From NCBI GenBank assembly GCA_021397845.1, contig CM038047.1, forward strand, positions 129,500,112 through 129,564,111: a DNA stretch of 64,000 nt, given 5' to 3'. Positions 10,801 through 21,567 of the stretch are shown here, piece by piece. The notes below the pieces were generated by a model that did not search any database, was not told the DNA's origin, and saw nothing but the letters and a program-made list of their open reading frames with translations. This stretch comes from Areca catechu. Its lineage: Eukaryota > Streptophyta > Magnoliopsida > Arecales > Arecaceae. Each line of letters begins with the position of its first letter. Position 1 is the stretch's first letter. The position numbers and the translations under genes are program-made.

Positions 10801-12633
10801 AAAAGAAGATGTACTTTTGATGAATCAGGTAACAAGAAAACTGAAGAAAGAAACAACAATGAAGAACTTACCAAGGAACAGAATATGATCAAAACACTGA
10901 CAGAGATCAAGCACAAGGTGATGAAGATACCTCAACTGTTGATCCTTTACCAAAAGAATGGAGATATGCTCATGGACACCCAAAAGAACTAATTATAGGT
11001 GATCCATCTAAAGGTGTAAGTACTCGATCATCTCTTAGAAATATTTGTGATTATTTAGCTTTTGTGTCTCAAATTGAACATAAAATATTGAGGAAGCTGA
11101 ATGTGATAGTAATGGATAAATGCTATGCAAGATGAACTTAATCAATTTAAAAGGAACAATGTTTGGACACTGGTAGATAGGCCCTCAAACATCAATTATT
11201 GGCACAAAATGGATTTTTCGAAACAAACTTGATGAAAAATGGAATAGTAATTAGAAATAAAGCTAGATTAGTTGCCAAAGGATACAATCAGGAGGAAGGG
11301 ATAGATTTTGATGAAACCTTTGCTCCTGTGGCTAGACTTGAGGCAATTAGGCTATATTGGCTTTTCCTGTTTCATGAACTTTAAACTGTATCAGATGGAT
11401 GTTAAAAGTGCTTTCGTAAATGGATTAATTGAAGAAGAAGTTTATGTTGAACAACCCCCTGGTTTTGAAAATTCTGAATTTCCAAATCATGTTTATAAAC
11501 TTCATAAAGCTTTATATGGATTAAAACAAGCTCCAAGAGCTTGGTATGATCGTTTAAGCTCTTTTCTGCTGAAAAATGATTTTACTAGAGGAAATATATA
11601 TAAAACATTGTTTTTAAAGAAAAAGAATGATGATCTCTTAGTAGTACAAATCTATGTTGATGATATAATATTTGGTGCTACTAATGAATCTCTTTGTCAA
11701 GATTTTGCAAGTCTAATGCAAGGTGAGTTCGAGATGAGCTTAATGGGAGAACTGTTCTTCCTCGGACTCCAGATAAGGCAAACCAAAGAGGGGATCTTCA
11801 TCAACCAAACAAATATACAAGAGAAATACTCAAGAAGTTTGGGATGGAGAACACTAAGCCATTAGGTACCCCTATGAGCTCTTCATGTAGACTTGACAAT
11901 GATGAATCAGGTAAGTCAATTGATCAAAAATTATATCATGGCATGATTGGTTCATTATTATATCTTACTGCCAGTAGGCCAGATATCATGTTTAGTGTCT
12001 GTATGTGTGCTAGATATCAGTCCAATCCTAAAGAGTCTCATCTTTGGCTGTTAAACGTATACTTAGATATCTATCTAGCTCAATTGAAATTGGTTTATGG
12101 TACTCTAGAGATTCTTCATGTGATTTAATTGCTTATTCCGATGCTGATTTTGCTGGGTGTAAACTTGATCGTAAAAAGTACTAGTGGAACTGTCAGTTTC
12201 TTGGAGTAAATTTGATCTCCTGGAGTAGCAAGAAACAGAACTCTGTTGCTCTATCTACGGCAGAAGCGAATATATAGCAGCTGGGAGCTGTTGTGCTCAA
12301 ATCCTCTGGATCAAACAACAACTCGAAGACTTTGGCATTAAACTAACTAAGACACCCATAAGATGTGATAATACTAGTGCAATCAATTTATCTAAAAATC
12401 CAGTGCAACATTCAAAAAGTAAACACATTGAAATAAGACATCATTTCATAAGAGATCATGTACAAAACTCAAATGTAATTCTTGATTTTGTTTGTACCAA
12501 TGATCAATTAGCTGATGTGTTTACAAAGCCTTTGAGTGAGGATAGGTTCTGTCTGATTAGAAGAGAGTTAGGTGTATTGATCCATTCTCCTAGGACTCTT
12601 AGTATCATTTTACCTAGTCCTAAAAGCTCATAA
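10801..12633 (+). pseudogene. Cop2 reverse transcriptase and RNase H (degenerate)
   Basis: RT motifs: ARLVAKGYNQEEGIDFDETF (about 11262), YQMDVKSAFVNGLIEEEVYV (about 11390), ALYGLKQAPRAWYDRL and the catalytic YVDDIIFGATN (about 11655). The connection (LYHGMIGSLLYLTASRPDI) is near 11935. RNase H motifs SDADFAG (about 12140) and ALSTAEA (about 12248) follow. The C-terminus KSKHIEIRHHFIRDHV and LADVFTKPLSEDRFCLIRRE ends at 12633. Frames change at about 11380, 11850 and 12130. Confidence 0.92.
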
Positions 12634-12707
12634 CTTATTTTAAAACCCCAAGAAATTTGTCAAATTTTTTCTAATTTTTCTGGATTTTCTCGAATTTTCT
12701 TGGCCAA

Positions 12708-12783
12708 GTGTTGACACTTGGAAAGTGTCAAGTGTCGACACCTAACCAAGTGTCAACACTTGACAAATCCGAAGTGTCGACAC
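12708..12783 (+). repeat. Internal GTGTCGACAC palindromes between pol and env-like ORF
   Basis: Four copies or one-mismatch variants start at 12708, 12732, 12750 and 12774. They match the LTR arrays but sit in the internal region about 730 bp before the env-like ORF. A pyrimidine run ending CCCCCCAG lies just downstream (about 12833-12849) and resembles a 3' splice site. Confidence 0.88.
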
Positions 12784-13512
12784 TTGCGAATCTGAACTGT
12801 TTTAAAACGGACCGACCAAAGGGTTTTTGAAAATTTTTTTCCCCCCAGGTTCTTGGAACAGTGGTCCCCCCTATCCAAATCCATCTTTTCACCCTCAATC
12901 CTTCACAAATCAGGTATTTTCCCTCTCTAATTTCGTTTTTATTTTTCTATGTTTTTAATTTTATTATTTTCAAACCAAACGATCGTGTTTTAGGGTTTCC
13001 GAACATTTTTCTTCAATCTAACCAGATTTTTGCATATTTTAGTAAATTTCTAAAACTCCATTGAGGGAATCATGTTTTAGATTCGTTTTTCTTAGATTTC
13101 CCTTATCTTTTGGGCGTTTTTCAACCCTTTTTCACAAAAATCACTGTTTCATCAATTTTGGGCAAAATAAAATAGGTTTCATCTAATTTAAGCATACTAA
13201 ATCCTTTATTGATGATTAGGAAGGATCTTTAGTAATACCTTTTGAACATTTTCGCCTATTTGCAAAAACCCTAAGTGAGTAAAACCCAAATCCCATGGTT
13301 TTTGATTTCTTGGACCTTACAAAAATAATTCTTTTTGGGATTCAAATGTGCTCCACCTAACACAATTTTTCCTATAAATTTTACTCAAAAATTTTGTCAT
13401 TTGATCAAAACTTATTGATTCTGGTTTTCGAAACCAATTTGAACTCTAATCTCAACCTATGGCCAGTCCTTTGTTCTGAACCTTTTTTCATTCTTCCTGG
13501 TCAGTGGCTGAT

Positions 13513-15093
13513 ATGGGTCCTAAGAAGAGACTTGCAGTTTGAGCGAGGCCTAGTCAGGGTAGTGAGAGGAGTTCGAAGGCCAGATTCGATCCCGCTCAGC
13601 CGAGCAGTACAGCCACTCCGAGCTCTCCCCCTGCAGAGAGGATGGTAGGGAAGTCAGTAGCTTCAAGGAGGAGAGTTGATCTACTGTGTTTCGACAGGCA
13701 CCATTTTGGCATTAGGGAGATACTCACAGATGCAGGACTAGTACCCTTCTGCACCATGCAGGAGAGATACTATCCTCACCTGGTGAGGGAGTTCTACGGT
13801 GCACTAGACTGTCGATGACTCTTATGGACGACATCCGTCAGGGGTACACAAATTTCATTGACTGATGAGTTGCTGAGCCGAGCATGGGAGATACCCCGGA
13901 GAGGAGTCTGTGCATTTTCAGTTGATGATAGAGAGGCATCTTTCAGATGCATCCTTGAGCGAGAGGATGTTCGCGGTATCTCAGTGGTTACCGCGAACCA
14001 GTTATCATTAGAGATGCGACTGCTGCACCACATTACCGCACGGATCCTTCTACCGAAGACTGGCATATTCGATTTCATCACAGAGAAAGAGCTGATGTTG
14101 ATGAAGTCTGATCGAGAGGAGACCAGTTGATATACCCGCCTTGATGCTGTCACAGATGCATGATGCCGACACTCAGCGCCGACACTGTTTGCCATACGGG
14201 ATGGCACTGACCCGTCTTTTCAGAGCCTGTGGAGTATCATTGAGGGGGAGATCCCCAAGGAGATATTGCACACGGATGTATATGATGAGAGGTCATTGCA
14301 TCGCATGGGATTCAGGATGGTTGGAGGTCGATGGGTTCGGAGAGAGTCTGGCCAGGAGCCAGATGAGGAGGATGAGATTCGAGAGGCTGAGGCTGGACCA
14401 TCTGAGCCAGCAGTTCTTCCTCCAGTGGATGTACCATCGACACAGGCAGAGCACCTGTCACCTGATGCTTCAGCTCCTCCACCACCATCTACCAGATTAT
14501 CCTTTGAGGAGCATGCTAGAGCACAGTTCACACAGATCAGAGGAGAGGTGACTCAGCTGCGTAGCGAGGTCGAGCTTCTACGAGCACAGACTACCTCAGA
14601 GCATGCTGAGATCCGCAGATCCATGGAGGAGGGATTTACACATCTTGAGAGTCTTTTGAGATCACTTATACCTCCTGCTGCACCTGCACTTGCTCGATCT
14701 GATGATGATGATGATGATGATGATGACGGCGGCGATCACCAGAGCGACCATGCTGATTTTGCTGACGGAGGTGATCAGGATGTTGACCGAGCCACTGAGG
14801 TAGTAGGCACTGACAGCGATAGTGTAGGCGGAGCTGATGCTTATGAGGTGGTTAGTCGAGATCCTCCTTCTACACCTGCTCCTTCTACTGCACTAGTTGA
14901 CTTCGTTCCGGATCCTATTGAGCCAGCTGATCGTCTTTCACCTCCTTCTACCAGATCTTCTAGGGTTGTACCCGCTTTTGGTCCTGCCGGTCGTACCAGG
15001 AGTCTTAGAGCTTTAGCACCTCCTAGGTCATTAGCCACCAGATCTAGGATTAGTGCTCCTTTCAGTCTTGATGTTCCATCTGATGAGGATTAG
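13513..15093 (+). pseudogene. Cop2 env-like / extra 3' ORF (degenerate)
   Basis: An ORF after pol is typical of SIRE/Maximus elements; its product is usually called env-like or putative plant transposon protein, and its role is unknown. The start MGPKKRLAV is at 13513. One frame is kept with stops at 13540, 13816 and 14128, a short excursion to another frame (about 14130-14240), then a return to the end at 15093. Recognisable parts are PHLVREFYGAL (about 13775), ILLPKTGIFDFITEKELMLM (about 14045), LPYGMALTRLF (about 14190) and LHRMGF (about 14296). A coiled coil (about 14500-14670) and an acidic D-run (14701-14727) follow. No transmembrane segment is evident. Confidence 0.82.
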
Positions 15094-15658
15094 CCTCACA
15101 GATGACTGTTTCAGATCTTATTTTGTATGGTTGATATATGTATGTTTCAGCTCTTTGTACTGAAAATTTCTCATATATATATGTTTGTTATCTTAAACCT
15201 TTTGTACTTCAGTTTATCATATTTTAGCTCTGATATAATGGGATGTTTTAACTCTGATACTAGCATAATTTCAGCTATGATATTTGTTTCTCTACTCTCA
15301 TTTTGTATCCATGCTAATTGTAAGGGGGAGGTTATTCCTTTTCTTATGATTGACAAAAGGGGGAGAAAAAGTAATGTTAAAAAAGTGATGTTAATTGTTA
15401 TGGAGAAAAGAGTGATGTTAATGGATGTTAATTTTTAAGTAATGATGTTAATTGTTATTGAGAATTTGAGAACAAGTATTTTTTATTAAGAAAAAGATGC
15501 ATTATATTGATTTGAAGTTTACCTTAATAAGAAGTATCTAATTAAGGGGAAGATTGTTTCCTCCTATCTATAAAGTTGTTATCTCTATTATGACTAGAAA
15601 CTCATGGTTATAAAAGTTTGAACTATATTGTCTCTTTTTCTCAAGGTTTTGTCATCAT
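15094..15658 (+). other. Cop2 3' untranslated spacer
   Basis: Non-coding AT-rich DNA between the env-like ORF and the PPT. Short purine runs of the type AAGGGGGAG recur near 15323 and 15357, resembling extra PPT-like tracts. No other feature seen. Confidence 0.7.
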
Positions 15659-15672
15659 CAAAAAGGGGGAGA
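15659..15672 (+). promoter_or_regulatory. Cop2 polypurine tract
   Basis: AAAAAGGGGGAGAT lies immediately before the 3' LTR start (15674). It is the expected primer site for plus-strand DNA synthesis. Confidence 0.9.
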
Positions 15673-15673
15673 T

Positions 15674-17106
15674 TGTTGGCTCCACCCAGTGATTTTGATG
15701 AATAACAAAACATTGAGTAAATATTGTATTCTAATGAGGATTTCAAGTTGTAAGTTTTCAGGAAGAAAGCACCTCAAAATTCCAAATATTTATGGTGTAT
15801 GGCACGTAATGGCACGGAGCAAATCTCACATATCCGGGCATCCTCTTCATTGAAAAAGGGCTTACAATTGCTTAATTATTATGTATTTATGCTTTCATGA
15901 AATCTTTTTTGATTTCAAGGCTTTTACTCTTGATTCTGGATGTTTTCAGTCTCAAGTGTCGACACCTGGACAGTCAAGTGTCGACACTTCAGCATTGGCA
16001 CGGACAAAAATCCTTGGCACGCCAAGTATCGACACCTAGAATTCAAGTGTCGACACTTAGGTTTCAAGTGTCGACTCAGGCCTGAGATTTTGAAATATAG
16101 AACTTTGTTGGTTCAAGGATTTTTGTGTCAAGTGTCGACACCTGTGCATCAAGTGTCGATACTTGAATGATCAAGTGTCGACTCCCAGAAATCAAGTGTC
16201 GACACCTGACAGCCAAGTGTCGACACCTGACAGCCTGACAGCTCTAACGGATCTATTTTTCTAGCTTGCAGAAAATGGTTTTCAAGCTCCAAACGGCTAT
16301 TTCCAATGCTCCAACGGTCACAAACCATTTTTAGAAGGTTTTGGTGTATTAATCTCCACCAACCTCATTTTAAAGCAAGAGAAGTGTGAAGAAGTTAAGA
16401 AGAAGAAAAGAAGAGAGAAGTCTATTCAAGAGCATTCAAGTCCACTCAAAAGCAAAAAAGCCAATATTCTCTCCAAACTTAAAATCAAAAGCCTCTTCTA
16501 GCTTGATTCCACTGAAAAAGCCTGCTTGCTCAACCTTATTACATTCCAAAAGGAGGCAACTTGAAGAAGAGTGAAGTCAAAGCATCTTTGGGCTTCAAAG
16601 ATTCCATCTACTCTTGAAGAGAGTTTGTTATAGCTTTTAAATTTCATATCTGTTTTATTATGCTTTAACCTTGCTTTCAAGGGTGTCTTGAAAGAAGGTT
16701 ATTATGGTTTGTTGGTAAGCCAAAGTGTTAAAACCAACTAGGGTTAACTTGTGAGCCCGAAGACAAAACAAGTATTTAGGTTTGTTGGTGAGCCTAGGTG
16801 ATAAAACCAACTTAGGTTTTAACTTGTGAGCCTTGAAAAAACAAGTCACTGTAATCTGGTGTGGATTATAGTGGAATTCCCAAGGGTGGCTTGAGGAGTG
16901 GATGTAGGTGCTAGGTTTGCATCGAACCACTATATATCTTGTGTTTGTGTGTGATTGCTCTTTCCTTTTGCATTCTTTAATTAAGTGCTATCATCTTGCA
17001 TCTAATTTATTATTGCTCACAAGCACCACTAGACCTTTATTTTATTGTGTTAAATTTGTAAAAGACCTAATTCATCCCCCCTCTTGGGCTCCATTTCTGG
17101 GCAACA
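15674..17106 (+). repeat. Cop2 3' LTR (1433 bp)
   Basis: A copy of 6265-7729, with TG...CA ends. It has its own palindrome array (first copies at 15956, 15978, 16026, 16047 and 16068) and stem-loop series (about 16709-16850). Small indels versus the 5' LTR show the insertion is not very recent. Confidence 0.95.
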
Positions 17107-17452
17107 GGTGGTTAAGTCCATCCTTAAGTATTTGAGAAATACTAAAGATCAATGGCTGATTTATGGAGAACCTAACTTGAAACTTGTGGGGTACTCTGAC
17201 TCCAGTTTCCAGTCGGATAGAGATGATAGCAAGAGTGTGTCAGGGTTTGTATTTACCCAGAATGGAGGAGTGATCTGCTGAAAAAGTTCCAAGCAGGCAA
17301 CTGTTTGCAGACTCGGTATGCGAAGCAGAATACATTGCAGCATTAGATGCAGCAAAGGAAGCTGGTGGTTGTGAAAGTTCTTTGGAGAGCTAGGGATGGC
17401 ACCTTCCCTAGATGGTCCTGTTCCGTTGTACTGTGACAGCACTATAGCCATT
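17107..17452 (+). pseudogene. Cop1 RNase H, middle part
   Basis: After the Cop2 3' LTR the Cop1 frame resumes with VKSILKYLRNTKDQWLIYGE and the RNase H motif VGYSDSSFQSDRDDSKSVSG (about 17188-17250). It continues to the LYCDSTIAI motif before Cop3 begins at 17453. Frameshifts and a stop at 17279 interrupt it. CCATT (17448-17452) is the target duplication of Cop3. Confidence 0.92.
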
Positions 17453-17697
17453 TGTTGACTCTGGTCTTGATTTTGATGATTGACAAAATGTTTAAGTATA
17501 TATGAGTACTAATTATGTTTTAAGTGTATTTCTCAGATCTTAGTACTCATCCATGTTGAATGAAGAAATGCTTGTATTTCAGTGGAAAAAGTCCTTAATT
17601 AATGGAAAGTCAAGTATATGGACTTTGGAATTAATATGGAAGGACTTGAAGAGGTTAAAATTTTAATTTGAAGATGTTTCAGCAATGGCACAGGCAA

Positions 17698-17891
17698 GTG
17701 TCGACACTTGGAAATGAAGTGTCGACACCTGAGGAACAAGTGTCGACACTTGAAGAGTGAAGTGTCGACTCAAGGCCTGAGACAAAACAGAAAACTTCAG
17801 AAAGCTTTTTCAGTGAAGTGTCGACACCTGAAACCTGAAGTGTCGACACTTGAACCTGAAGTGTCGACACCTGAAGGTGAAGTGTCGACAC
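17698..17891 (+). repeat. Phased GTGTCGACAC palindrome array, Cop3 5' LTR
   Basis: Eight copies start at 17698, 17719, 17740, 17762, 17818, 17840, 17861 and 17882. The intervals are 21, 21, 22, 56, 22, 21 and 21 bp, so the array is two blocks of four. The fourth copy in block one ends in CTC instead of CAC. The 3' LTR has the same layout at 21813-22007. Confidence 0.95.
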
Positions 17892-18000
17892 TTGAACAGT
17901 AACGGCTAGTTTTCTGGGCTGCAGAACTTCTCCAACTTGCTTCCAAACGGTCATATTTTCCTCCCTAACGGCTATAAACGATCATTTAAGTATTGGGAGG

Positions 18001-18010
18001 CTATATAAAC
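18001..18010 (+). promoter_or_regulatory. Cop3 LTR TATA box
   Basis: CTATATAAAC lies about 110 bp downstream of the palindrome array. The same box is at 22118-22127 in the 3' LTR. It places the array in U3 and the stem-loops in the transcribed part. Confidence 0.7.
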
Positions 18011-18275
18011 ATCAAAATCAATTGGGGAAGTAATCCTTTGGTGAGATTTTTGATATTCTTCAATGATTCAAGAGTTGAGTGGTTCAAGCCTTCAAGCTTC
18101 CAAGTTTCAAAGAAAGCATCCAAAGTTCACATCCTCAAGCATCAATCAAAGGCTTCATCAACATGAAGACAAGATCTTCATCAACTCTCAATGGGCTTCA
18201 AAGAGATATTTGCTTTATTTTAGAAAGCTTTTATTGTATTCTTTTATACTTGCTTTTACATTGTTTTACTTAAGG

Positions 18276-18527
18276 TTTTTGGTGAGCCTTGGAAAACCAA
18301 AGAGGTTTTTGGTAAGCCTTGAAACCAAAGTGGTTGTTGGTGAGCCTTAAAACTATCTAGGGTTTTACTTGGGAGCCCGAAGCCAAAACAAGTTGATTAG
18401 GTTCTTGGTTATCCCGTAAAACCAAGGGTGGTTGTTGGTGAGCCTTGAAACCAACTAGAGTTTGACTTGTGAGCCCGAAGACAAAACAAGTTGTAAAGGT
18501 TGTTGGTGAGCCTAAGTATAAAACCAA
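18276..18527 (+). other. Serial stem-loops with GAGCC loops, Cop3 5' LTR
   Basis: About eight short inverted repeats follow one another with arms TTGGT/ACCAA (18276, 18307, 18404, 18434, 18502) or ACTTG/CAAGT (18367, 18465); a unit at 18336 has lost its right arm. Most left arms are followed by GAGCC or AAGCC. The counterpart in the 3' LTR is at about 23837-24090. Loops are 9-16 nt. Confidence 0.75.
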
Positions 18528-18769
18528 ACTTAGTGAAATTCCCAAGGGATTCTTGGGGAGTGGATGTAGGTGCTTGGTTGGCACCGAACCACTATAAACC
18601 CTTGTGTTTGTGTGATTGCTCTTTTGCTCTCGTATTCTTTAATTAATTGCTATCATCTTGCATCTAATTTATTATTGCTCACAAGCACTACTAGACCTTC
18701 ACTTTATTGTGTTAAATTTTTAAGATCCAATTCACCCCCCCTCTTGGGCTGCCTACGTGGGCCTTCAAT

Positions 18770-18781
18770 TGGTATCAGGGC
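18770..18781 (+). promoter_or_regulatory. Cop3 primer-binding site
   Basis: TGGTATCAGGGC follows the 5' LTR by two bases. It differs by one base from the initiator-tRNA site in Cop1 and Cop2. Confidence 0.9.
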
Positions 18782-18824
18782 ACGGTGCTCTGTTTGAAAA
18801 TCTAACGATTTTGAGATAAAGATT

Positions 18825-19720
18825 ATGGCAACCCTTGTAGGTATTAGTGTTAGACCACCATTTTTCAATGGCATAAATTACACATTTTGGAAACTCGCAT
18901 GCGCATCCATATTCAATCTATTAGTTATCATCTTTGGAAAACCATTGTTAGTGGTCCTCATATTCCTTCCATTTTGGTTAATGGCATTTCCATTCCAAAG
19001 CTCGAAGAGGACTGGAATGAATATGACGTTAAACAAATTGAACTCAATGCTAAAGCTATGAACTTGCTTTATTGTGCATTGGACTTAAATGAATTTAATA
19101 GAGTTTCTACATGCACATCGGCGAAGGAAATATAGGACACACTTGAAGTTACTCATGAGGGTACTCTTCAAGTGAAGAACACTAAAATTAATTTGCTTAT
19201 ACATTCTTTTGAAATTTTTGAAATGATGCATTATGAATCTATATCTGATATGTTTTCAAGATTTATGACTATTAATAATGAATTAAAAAGTCTTGACAAA
19301 ATCTATATTAATGCTAATTTGGTGAACAAAATTCTTAGATCCTTGCCAAAATCATGGGATCTAAAGGTGACGGCAATCCAAGAATCTAAAGATGTAGAAA
19401 CTTACCTTTGGAGGAGCTTATCGGTTCACTCATGACCTATGAGTTGAACTTATGGCAAAGGATAGTGGAAGCTGATACAGAAAAGAAAAAATAGCTCTCA
19501 AGGCCAAAAAGAAATTCAAGGCAATGATGGCAACTTGGAGCGATAGCGAAGATTCAAGTACGAATGATGAAGTTGCCCATCTTTGTTTCATGGCAAATGA
19601 GAAAAAGGTATGTGCTAAAAATAATTATGATTTTACCTTTAAAGAATCACATGATGCATCTAATGATCTTGTGCATGAATATAGATTGCTAAAAATTGAT
19701 CACAAGAAAAAATAGGCATG
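18825..19720 (+). pseudogene. Cop3 gag (degenerate)
   Basis: It starts MATLVGISVRPPFFNGINYT at 18825. A shift near 18890 leads to the frame with TRMRIHIQSISYHLWKTIVS, which is close to Cop2 gag. The capsid-like region continues through NKILRSLPKSWDLKVTAIQE (about 19330) with a stop at 19133. The C-terminal part (19524-19715) has the acidic linker, but the zinc knuckle expected before it is missing. Confidence 0.88.
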
Positions 19721-21556
19721 TAGATTCATTTTCTCTTGACAACACCAATCTTGCAAATAAAAATGATGATTTAAATGCCAAGATTGATTTTTTGAAAAAT
19801 GAAAAGAATAATTTTTCTAAAGAAAAAGAATTTTTAGAAAAAAAAATGTTATTTTAAAAGATTTATGTGATAAAGTTTTTAATGAGAAAAATTTTGATTG
19901 AGGAAAAGAAGCAAAACTTTTGAAGAACTTCAATATTCCTGCTTCTTTCAATTTTTCTTATAAATGTGTTTCAATGCTTATCCTTCTAGATTAAGAAAAG
20001 TTTGGGTTCCAAAAGGAACTATATTACTAATCATAAAGGACCCAAGAAGGTTTGGGTACCAAAAATGTCCACTTAATTTGTTTTGCAGGAATGTCTTGCA
20101 AACCAACATGAAGAAAGGAAGTTCTTGAAAAGAGGTTGTACAAGACAATTTAAAGAAGTGGACAAGCTACATTTTGGACTAAATGGTAAAAGGAAGGATT
20201 ATGTATATTGGTAAATTCTAAACATCTCCTTTCATAATTAAAAATGTAGATTAATTTTTATTGCATCAATTACTTTGAAAAATTATTTTAAATAGTTAAT
20301 TAGAATCAAGTTTGGACTTATCATCATTGGCTATGATCATGAACTTTTTGGTGTTGATGAATTTCATGCTATCATGATTAAATTTATGATTGTAAGACCT
20401 TCACTTGATTTTGATTAATGTATTTCATGAAAAATACTTTTAAAGATGCATATTGATTTGAAAAATATTTTAATTGATTGATTAGAATCAAGCTAAGACT
20501 AATAATCATTTGTTGTGATTATGACCATTTTGATGTTGATGGATTTCAATCTCTCATGGTCAAACTTGTGATTATTAGATCTTCACTTGATTTTGATTAA
20601 TATAGTTTCTGAATTATTTCAAGTGAAATGCTATGATTTATATGTTTTTATTTTTGGCATCTATACATAATCTAGAAATGATTTGGATCAAGTATAGAAC
20701 TAGTAGTTAAGGGTTACTTTTAAGAAGAAGGTATGCATATTGACAAACCCTTGCTCTAGTGGCTAGACTTGATATCATATTACTTCTAGCATTTGTATGG
20801 ATATCAAATCATCTTTAAATGAATTTGAAATCATGCTAAAAGTTTTTAAGTAATATAAATGCTTGTATTTTGAAAATCTTGAATATCTTGAAAAATTTCA
20901 AATCTTGATGCATAAGCTTTCATGTTTTATTCCTGAAACTATTGCATATTTTTAAAGGAAGAATAACATTCAGGGGGGCATCCAAAGATTTGTTATCATA
21001 TTTGGTGCTTAGAATATCTTGTTGATATCATGCTTTGCTTATATTGCTCTGATACTCCTTCTTCTTTTTTCAAATCATTTCTTGCATGTGCTTACATTCT
21101 GTGATATCATGTTCAATTTGTATCATATTCAATTGATATCATAATTATTTGATTTCATGCATGATTTTGATGACCTACTTGCTATTTTTTTCAACTTCAT
21201 TTCCACTTTGTATTGCCTTTCACCCTTTTTCATGATGTCAAAAAGGGAGAGAAAATTGTTAAGTATGAAAAGGGGAAGATTGGATAAACATGAAAAATCA
21301 TTTGAGAAATGAAAGAAAGTACAAAAGGGGGAGACAAATGTAAAATATTTTTATCTAAAGGAAAAGAATTAGTAAGAAGAAGAAATTTTGAAAATTTAAA
21401 TTTTTTGCATATTTTGAAAAATATTTTTGAAGATTTTTTGGATCATATTTAAGGGAGAGCTTGGTGCTTATTGTTTTGAGCTTACATGTTTATCTTATTG
21501 TTAATCTTTTTTAAGCTTACCCTATTCATATACTTAAAAATTTTGTCATCATCAAA
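19721..21556 (+). pseudogene. Cop3 relic of gag C-terminus and pol
   Basis: Only scraps remain. The gag-protease junction (KVWVPKGT-like and KVWVPK-like) is at about 19996-20070. A short stretch at about 20725-20800 still resembles the RT motif EEGIDFDETFAPVARLEAIR of Cop2. The DNA between is AT-rich and non-coding. Near 20970 a G-run resembles the post-pol region of SIRE elements, and PPT-like AATGGGGAGAT (21557-21567) follows. Confidence 0.7.
20260..20620 (+). repeat. Degenerate 182-bp tandem duplication inside Cop3
   Basis: Two diverged copies share ACTTGATTTTGATTAAT at about 20403 and 20585 and a matching upstream segment. The duplication occupies the space where pol is missing. Confidence 0.7.
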
Positions 21557-21567
21557 AATGGGGAGAT

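Larger units (their letters stand above)
6265..17106 (+). mobile_element. Cop2: SIRE/Maximus-like Copia retrotransposon
   Basis: A complete 10.8-kb element with LTRs 6265-7729 and 15674-17106, TG...CA ends and a 5-bp TSD GGTGG at 6260-6264 and 17107-17111. Order: LTR, PBS, gag with zinc knuckle and coiled coil, protease, integrase, RT, RNase H, env-like ORF, PPT, LTR. About 3 kb between pol and the 3' LTR, carrying an extra ORF, marks the SIRE/Maximus lineage. Coding frames are broken, so it is a decayed copy. Confidence 0.95.
17453..18767 (+). repeat. Cop3 5' LTR (1315 bp)
   Basis: It starts TGTTGACTCTGG and ends GGGCCTTCA. Order: palindrome array (17698-17891), TATA box (18001), stem-loop series (18276-18527), then a C-rich U5 end shared with Cop2. 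Repeat-driven ORFs over the array (VSTL-type heptads) are artefacts. Confidence 0.95.

Noticed and set aside
15897..16170. ORFs with repeated VSTL / KCRHL heptads in Cop2 and Cop3 LTRs (also 6662-6955, 17679-17954)
   Set aside because: The 21-bp palindrome spacing equals seven codons, so a heptad protein appears in several frames of both strands. It is a by-product of the DNA array.
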